Below, one piece after another: positions 58,169 through 64,000 of a DNA stretch of 64,000 nucleotides. Position 1 is the stretch's first letter; each line of letters opens with the position of its first letter. The stretch is from Apostichopus japonicus (lineage: Eukaryota > Echinodermata > Holothuroidea > Aspidochirotida > Stichopodidae): the NCBI RefSeq assembly GCF_037975245.1, contig NC_092582.1, forward strand, positions 21,602,577 through 21,666,576, written 5' to 3'. Below the pieces are notes generated by a model that ran no database searches, was not told the origin of the DNA, and saw only the letters and a program-made list of their open reading frames with translations. A program made the position numbers and the translations under genes.

Positions 58169-59463
58169 TCGTATTATCAATTAAAATTAATAGATTAAAA
58201 TTAAATTTTGAAATAAACATGAGCTATTCCAATATGGATCACATCAGCATGATGCCTGATCTTGTCAGGTTGCGAAATTTAATAATGTTTTACATTGTTT
58301 AATCGTTCATAGCGTCAAACAGACAAAGGAGGGTCATGTGACCTACTTTAACTTTTGAAACATAGAAATGATCATCAACTTGAAATTGATTTAACAATTT
58401 TTTGACGCTCTACTGCCGACCTATATACCGCCCGGTTCGAGGAGAATGTGCTACTTAATCACATTCCATATATCCATCCTTGATTTTGCAGTTTAATATG
58501 AAACAGATAGATGTGCTCTCGGCATTTAATGCGCATGTGTAGATCCTTCTCTTGATGCCTGCTCTAGTGCTGCTGTTAATTATTCTTTTATTAGTTCCCT
58601 TGGTTCAAGTATGACGTTTGTCGTGCACAGGTTTTCAAAGGTGGAGGGTCGTGGGGGGGGGGGGGAATTAACAATTCTCTCGACTGATTAAGGTAGGGAC
58701 CTGAACATTTAGGGAGGGATAAAAGGGAATTCAAAGATTTTATAATGGAGCTATAGGGGTCATTGAAACACTCTAGTGACATGTTGGGGTCTGAAAAAGA
58801 ATAAGACGACAAATAGTGAATTCTGAGGCATATTGAGAAGATAAATTAAGTCTATGTTAGTAACTCTAAACACAAGGTTGTGCTAGTAAATACTTTGTAT
58901 GGGGTTAAACTAAATGTAGGGTGCGGGTGTAGTGGTCTAATTCTTCTCTGGCTGAATGCAAAATATTCCCGAATGAACATATGATTTTCGAAATTTCAAC
59001 TTTCAAGCTGAAATACCAAAGACTACGTTTGTATTTCTCGAATCATAAACTACGCCATCTAATTTTTGTGCGCGTATTGAGCGCTCCATTATGACTGGAT
59101 ATGAATATTCAACACAACCAAAGGTCGCTGTGATGAATTTGCCGGTATTTCTCCATTCACGTAGTAAGCAAGCTAGTTTTATGTACGTGTTTCGTGACCT
59201 AGCCACCGGTTGTAATCTCTGCGACATACACGTTTTGGAAATTTGTGTAGCCTTACACATAGTCCTAATACATGTGGCGTGGAATCATCACGTACAGTAG
59301 TTGCTTAGGCTCAGTCAATGACATTTTCTTTCATATCATTATCAGTGGTCTCCTGTTAGTGTTACTAGGTTTTAACACATATATACTAACTATCGTCTGT
59401 GCTATTTTGGCACCGCAATGTTAACGGATAATCATGCCTGCCACAGGCCTTAAGTGTTCATCC

Positions 59464-59471
59464 TATAAATA
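59464..59471 (+). promoter_or_regulatory. TATA-like box of the SCaMC-like gene
   Basis: CCTATAAATATC, 58 bp before the ATG. It would give a start site near 59493 and a very short 5' UTR. Confidence 0.45.
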
Positions 59472-59521
59472 TCAGCTTACTATCATTTCTTTCCAATTTC
59501 GTGACAACTTCAACCAGTGAA

Positions 59522-61935
59522 ATGGAAGTGAAGGCTGATGACCAGTCGAAACGTAGTCCTAGCACTAACAGTAACGTTCAGAGTCAAAACCGTAATCATA
59601 ATCATACCCTTACACCTGAGCAGGAAGAACATTATTCGGAACTTTTTGATCAACTTGATGTTGATGGCGATGGCAGAATCGATGCTAAAGATCTCAAGGA
59701 AGGTTTGATACGCATGGGTGTGCCTCAAGTCCCTGGTCATGCTCAGGTAGGCTAGGAATAGACTGCAGCTTGTTTGAAGTTTGAGCCTAGCCTAGGCTCA
59801 CTTAAAAGTTATAGCTAGGCTACATGGTATATAACCACCTGACAAAAATTATGAATAAGAGCCTGTCATATGAGAAGCCTAGGGACTATACTATAGCCCA
59901 AGTGTAGGCCTAGGCCTATATGGAAAATGGTAAACATTACCACACTAGGCTAGGGCCTAATATTATAAATAATATCTTCTTGAGTTTAAATCGTATTAGT
60001 TGTAATGTATTGTTAGGGGTTAGCTGGTTAATCAAAAAAGTGTCTGGGCTAAGTCGTCTACTCTTGACATGTATATTGTGATTGTAAATCTTTAAAAAAT
60101 TGTGGTCAAACATTATAAAAACCACCTTCAGAGAATGATGGAAAATGACTTATTGTTCTGATTGAGATTTATTTCATGTTTCTGATGCCTTAGTGTACCA
60201 TAATGGAGACTTTTGACTATCCCTTGTCTTTACTGAAACATTTCACTCAGATTTTTTAGTTTCAATCGGTTGTAAACGGACATAGATCTGACATTGTGAA
60301 TTTGTGTAGTCCTAGCATTAGGCTACTACACTTCGTGATTAACTTATATATGTACGTGTACAGTAAAGCCTACCATTCCAATCTGAGAGCATAAACACAG
60401 CTAACGGACAGTGATAGATACGTGTTAGATACGACTGATTAAAACAGTATACAGTTCTGCAGGTGGTCGATTACGGCTTAATGAAAGAAATGGAAACCAG
60501 CAACACTAGCATAATTGGAGATCAATGGAGATTGATGAAAACATTAATATCCACTGAGCCTCTGTTCTGCAGTGGAGGTTTCAGTCTCAGTTTCAGTGGG
60601 GGATGAAAGGTTTAGAATGACACAATATATGTGGAAGCTTTTATGAAAATTATGACTGTCCAACTACTGAGCCTACGTTCTGGAGTGGCGACGCAGTCAC
60701 TATGGGGGATAGAACCTATATATTGATAATGTAATGTCTGCGATTAAATATTGCACTTGAAAATTGGAACTTTCACTGAGCCTCCATTCAGGAGTGGAGA
60801 CACATTCGCAGCTGTATGCATTGATCCGGAATATTACAGTTTTACACATTATGTAAAATGTTTTATGTCCATTGGCCTCCATCCTAGTGTAGAGTTGCAA
60901 TCAGGGTGGTGATAGCAAATTTAGGTTGATGATGTGCCATTGCAGTTCTGGATGGTGAAGTGAGGTTTGAAAATGGGCGGGGTATTGTAAATTTGTACCT
61001 ACGCACCAGACCTCTACCAAAAAATTTCTATATCTTCTCGCCACTTGGTGACTGACTTAAATTCTATTCCCCAAAATGCAAAATTCACTCGCCACTAGTA
61101 ATGCTATGTTTTAGTCTTTCAATGCCATACTTGTAGTGGAAACAATCAGACACCAATACTTTCTAACTTGGGCTAGGCTAGATTTCCACTGTGCAGTGAA
61201 CATTGGAACTGATGTTTCTGTGCAATACAAATTTTAGCTAGCTAAAATGCAACTTTAGGAACTTATAGTAAGTGAACTAGGTAGCCTAGCCTAGCCAATT
61301 CAATTGATTAGCCTGTACACTGTAAGTGCTAGTATCTCAAACATAAATCATTGTTATTCTTGATACAAAAGTATTTGGCTATAATCTGACTGAGTGTATC
61401 AATTTTTTTAACGTTCTGATCAATGAAGCTCGACAATAGAAATTCTTTTACAAATTTGTAAGTTGTAACATTCTTGACCGTGGCAAAGACTATGTGAAAA
61501 TGCATCAATCGCTAATTGGAATCAGTTCATGGGCTTAAGACATATCATACCTTTTAAGAATTATTTAAATTGGAAAGGCTTTTTTTGACATGTACCTTCC
61601 TTCGAAGTTGCTTGACATTCATGAATGAATTAGTATAAGATATTGTGATACTATGTCTACATCTTTTAGGGCCTTGAAACATCTTTAACGTAAACCTTAT
61701 GTATAACTTTTCTTCTGCAGAAGTTCATGAAGAAATCTGACCAGAACGAAGATGGCCACGTGGACTTTGCAGAGTTTGTGCAATATGTGTTAGAACATGA
61801 GAAAAAATTAAAACTTGTATTCAAAAACATTGACAGGAACAAAGATGGCCATCTAGATGTTCATGAGATTCTTACATCACTGGAAAATCTGGGTGTGAAA
61901 GTTACAAAGGGTGAAGCAGATAAGCTGTTACAGAG
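59522..61935 (+). CDS. Calcium-binding mitochondrial carrier (SCaMC, SLC25A24/25-like), first two exons (partial)
   Basis: Exon 1 59522-59746 (75 codons, donor CAG/GTAGGC) joins exon 2 61721-61935 (acceptor TTCTTCTGCAG, donor GAG/GTAAGA) in phase 0. After a polar N-terminus there are three canonical EF-hand loops: DVDGDGRIDAKD (46-57), DQNEDGHVDFAE (82-93) and DRNKDGHLDVHE (113-124). The sequence VLEHEKKLKLVFKNID between loops two and three is typical of the SCaMC ATP-Mg/phosphate carriers of the inner mitochondrial membrane, whose EF-hand half senses calcium in the intermembrane space. The fourth EF-hand and the six-helix carrier domain must lie beyond the right edge. ATG at 59522 is chosen over an upstream in-frame GTG. 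Confidence 0.87.
59747..61720 (+). other. SCaMC-like intron 1
   Basis: No gene inside. Contains repeated CCTAGGCTA-type motifs near 59790-59960 and a degenerate tandem repeat at 60553-60930. Confidence 0.65.
60553..60930 (+). repeat. Degenerate tandem repeat, about 110 bp period
   Basis: CACTGAGCCTCTGTTCTGCA, ACTGAGCCTACGTTCTGGAG, CACTGAGCCTCCATTCAGGA and a fourth, weaker copy are spaced about 100-113 bp apart. Each of the first three is followed by GTGG and a GATGA-like or CAGTC-like stretch. Confidence 0.6.
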
Positions 61936-64000
61936 GTAAGATATTAATTACAAAATCAGTAGACTGTGGTAACAGAGTATTGATCAGCTCTTGATGGGAG
62001 ATTGCATTGATTGTATGTAGTTTAACTTGAGTGCATATGATTAGTTTCTGCATATTTTGGGATTAAGTGAAAGGGAAACATATGCAGAAGTTTGTTCATG
62101 TATGTCACTGAGGGTCGAGTATTCTGTGCTGGGAGGACTTTAAATATCCTTTTGAGTTTGATTTGATAAAAACTGTTCTGACAATAAAATCCAGTAACCA
62201 TGTAGTTTACTGCCTTGACCTGCCTAATTTCAGTTCAGGTATTATGAAGGAATAAAGGTCTCCTATTTGATGCCTGCGTCTTTTGCACGATAAGTATGGT
62301 CGGAAAATGTCTTTAGTGTAGATAATGTTGAGAATCCAATCAAATTCTTTTAACCACTGGCTCATGAACATTCTCTTGATGAAGGGATCTAGAATGATAT
62401 CTGATGAACTATTTTTGGGATGTAATATTTGTAGGTGAGGTAAAGCTGTTGACAAATAGAAAAAGAATGATGTTTTGTCAGTCAACCAATGCCAGTTTAC
62501 TCAAATGAAGACTTAGTTTAGTTTAGTAGAAAAAAAGGATCAGGAGGGACACTTAAGTCCCCATCAAGCACCCTATAAGGCCTATATAGCGTCTTCTGTG
62601 AGAACAGTCAGTTTATCTTCCTGAGAATGGCACAGTTGGACAGACTTTCCAATTTCACATCCATTCTTGTTGAATGCCAGTCTCTAATTAATCTGACAGC
62701 AGCAAAAGAAAAATCCATGTTGTCCAAAAAAGGCCAGTGGGACAAACGGCAGAATCTTTGATATGTTGTGCCATGCATGCAGATTGTAAACATTAGTGTA
62801 CAGTAGTTGCCCTATACTTCCCAGTGTTACTGTAGTTGAAAGTTGATGATTTATAAACCCTGGGGACATGCAGTGAGGGTAATTATCTCAGTTTTGTATT
62901 TTCGTAGCCAGCTGTACCTTTAGGATGCTACATCATGAGTGGAAGCTGAGAGTTGTGGGACTTTATGTGTTAAATATTATTACTATAACCATGTTACCAA
63001 TTGATGGTTTCTATTAAGAACCAATCAGGTTGTGGTTTGCTTGGTAAAGGAAGGCAAAGAATATAATTCCTCTCTGCCCTGAATATTGATAAAGCGTTGT
63101 CCATATGGTAATCCTCCTACCATTGGTGAAACATGTACTGACAGTATGTTTAAGGTACACCCTTGATACCCATGATAATCCTGTGCATTTGGTAATTGAC
63201 CTGTATCCCTAGTAAACGTCCTATACCCTAAGAACACTGTACAGTACCCTTGGTATAAAACATGTAGGCATACTGTACCCTTGGCTCAGTAATATGATCC
63301 AAGTCTGCCCTTTCTGAAATTCCACACTGTGACCATATATTGATTCCTTGTGTGAATAGTAAATTGATCAAATAGTGTTCAAGTTTGTTCAAAGTTGACC
63401 TGACTTTAATTTCACTGTAGAAGTTTGACACACCTCTCTACCAATATGATTCAATTAACACACAAACTTGTTCTAATTACTTTGTAGTGTAACTAACTTG
63501 TATCAAGGGTAATATTAAAGTATGATCTAGATCAGAACTCTGAAGACTTGCAGATGCAAGGAAGCCATGAAAAACTGCCTGTTTATGCTTGCCATTGAGT
63601 AAGAAATATCCAGGAATCCTTTCTGACATAAATATTTACAGGGTAACTTCCATTGTTGTATGACACACATGTAATTTGACACAGTAGTGGCAGTGCTGCA
63701 CATCACTGCCTATGCTTTTGCTCCTTTTCTTCAAGTAAAGAAACCTCAACCTTCTGTCCAGTGTTTGTGAGCACAGGGTCTGATACTGAACACAGTGTCT
63801 AATGTAAACATGCAGGGGGGAGGGGAAGGGGGGGGGAGCTCACAGTCAATTTAATGGTGAACACAGGGCACAGGGGCTGATCCATAATGTAACCTGTGCT
63901 TTTGTCAGTAGTGAGTGCACATGATGATTAGTAATGATACTCCAGATCCTGAGTAATGATAATACAGTACCCAAGATCAGTATTCAGTTAATATTAATAT
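61936..64000 (+). other. SCaMC-like intron 2 (continues past the window)
   Basis: I found no acceptor followed by the expected fourth EF-hand exon. Contains a G-rich run near 63814-63840. Otherwise nothing recognised. Confidence 0.6.

Larger units (their letters stand above)
56012..59521. other. Intergenic region between the IL-17 array and the carrier gene
   Basis: No gene recognised. It holds a hAT-type MITE (56763), a minisatellite (57239), a 28-bp palindrome (58141), a poly-T run near 58075 and a G run near 58650. Open frames of 60-95 aa are isolated and AT-biased. Confidence 0.6.

Noticed and set aside
58015-58302. 95-aa open frame
   Set aside because: Begins from a non-ATG codon, is Phe/Ile/Lys-rich from AT bias, includes a poly-T run and a palindrome, and resembles no protein I know.

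Overview
The window is eukaryotic nuclear DNA: AT-rich, intron-bearing genes, many short inverted-repeat transposons and an LTR retrotransposon. The genes (a CCDC180-like coiled-coil gene, IL-17-type cytokines, an EF-hand mitochondrial carrier of the SCaMC type) and the repeat content fit a marine invertebrate deuterostome. An echinoderm, perhaps a sea cucumber, is my best guess, but the species is an inference and not proven here.

Layout. (1) 1-18,642, minus strand: the first ten coding exons of a CCDC180-like gene. They run from an ATG at 18,642 to an exon ending at 149, and the gene continues off the left edge. All splice phases agree. Its large intron (4,146-14,578) holds a complete Ty3/Gypsy-type retrotransposon (4,279-12,891). 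This element has two 1,129-bp LTRs in which I saw no difference, gag, a canonical -1 frameshift heptamer, and pol with protease, RT, RNase H and integrase. (2) 18,643-20,179: intergenic, repeat-rich. (3) 20,180-56,011: a head-to-tail array of four 8.4-9.6 kb units. Each carries one IL-17-like cytokine gene on the plus strand with its own TATA-like promoter. The four predicted 194-aa precursors differ at only five residue positions. The units differ mainly in transposon insertions, deletions and homopolymer lengths. (4) 56,012-59,521: intergenic, with a hAT-type MITE and a small minisatellite. (5) 59,522 to the right edge, plus strand: the first two coding exons of a calcium-binding mitochondrial carrier (SLC25A24/25-like, SCaMC), carrying three EF-hand loops. 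The carrier domain lies beyond the window.

Gene model point. The apparent 210-aa IL-17 reading frame starts inside an intron. In every copy a short first exon ends exactly at ATG followed by a GTAAGT donor, and the second exon begins after a TTTTCAG acceptor. This gives a 194-aa secreted protein with a normal signal peptide, and it makes the fourth copy, which looks truncated in a plain ORF scan, a complete gene.

Most striking: a recently expanded, possibly still homogenising IL-17 cytokine array. Its units act as natural filled-site and empty-site controls for several transposon families, including a 28-bp palindromic insertion and an approximately 0.9-kb element with 8-bp target duplications.
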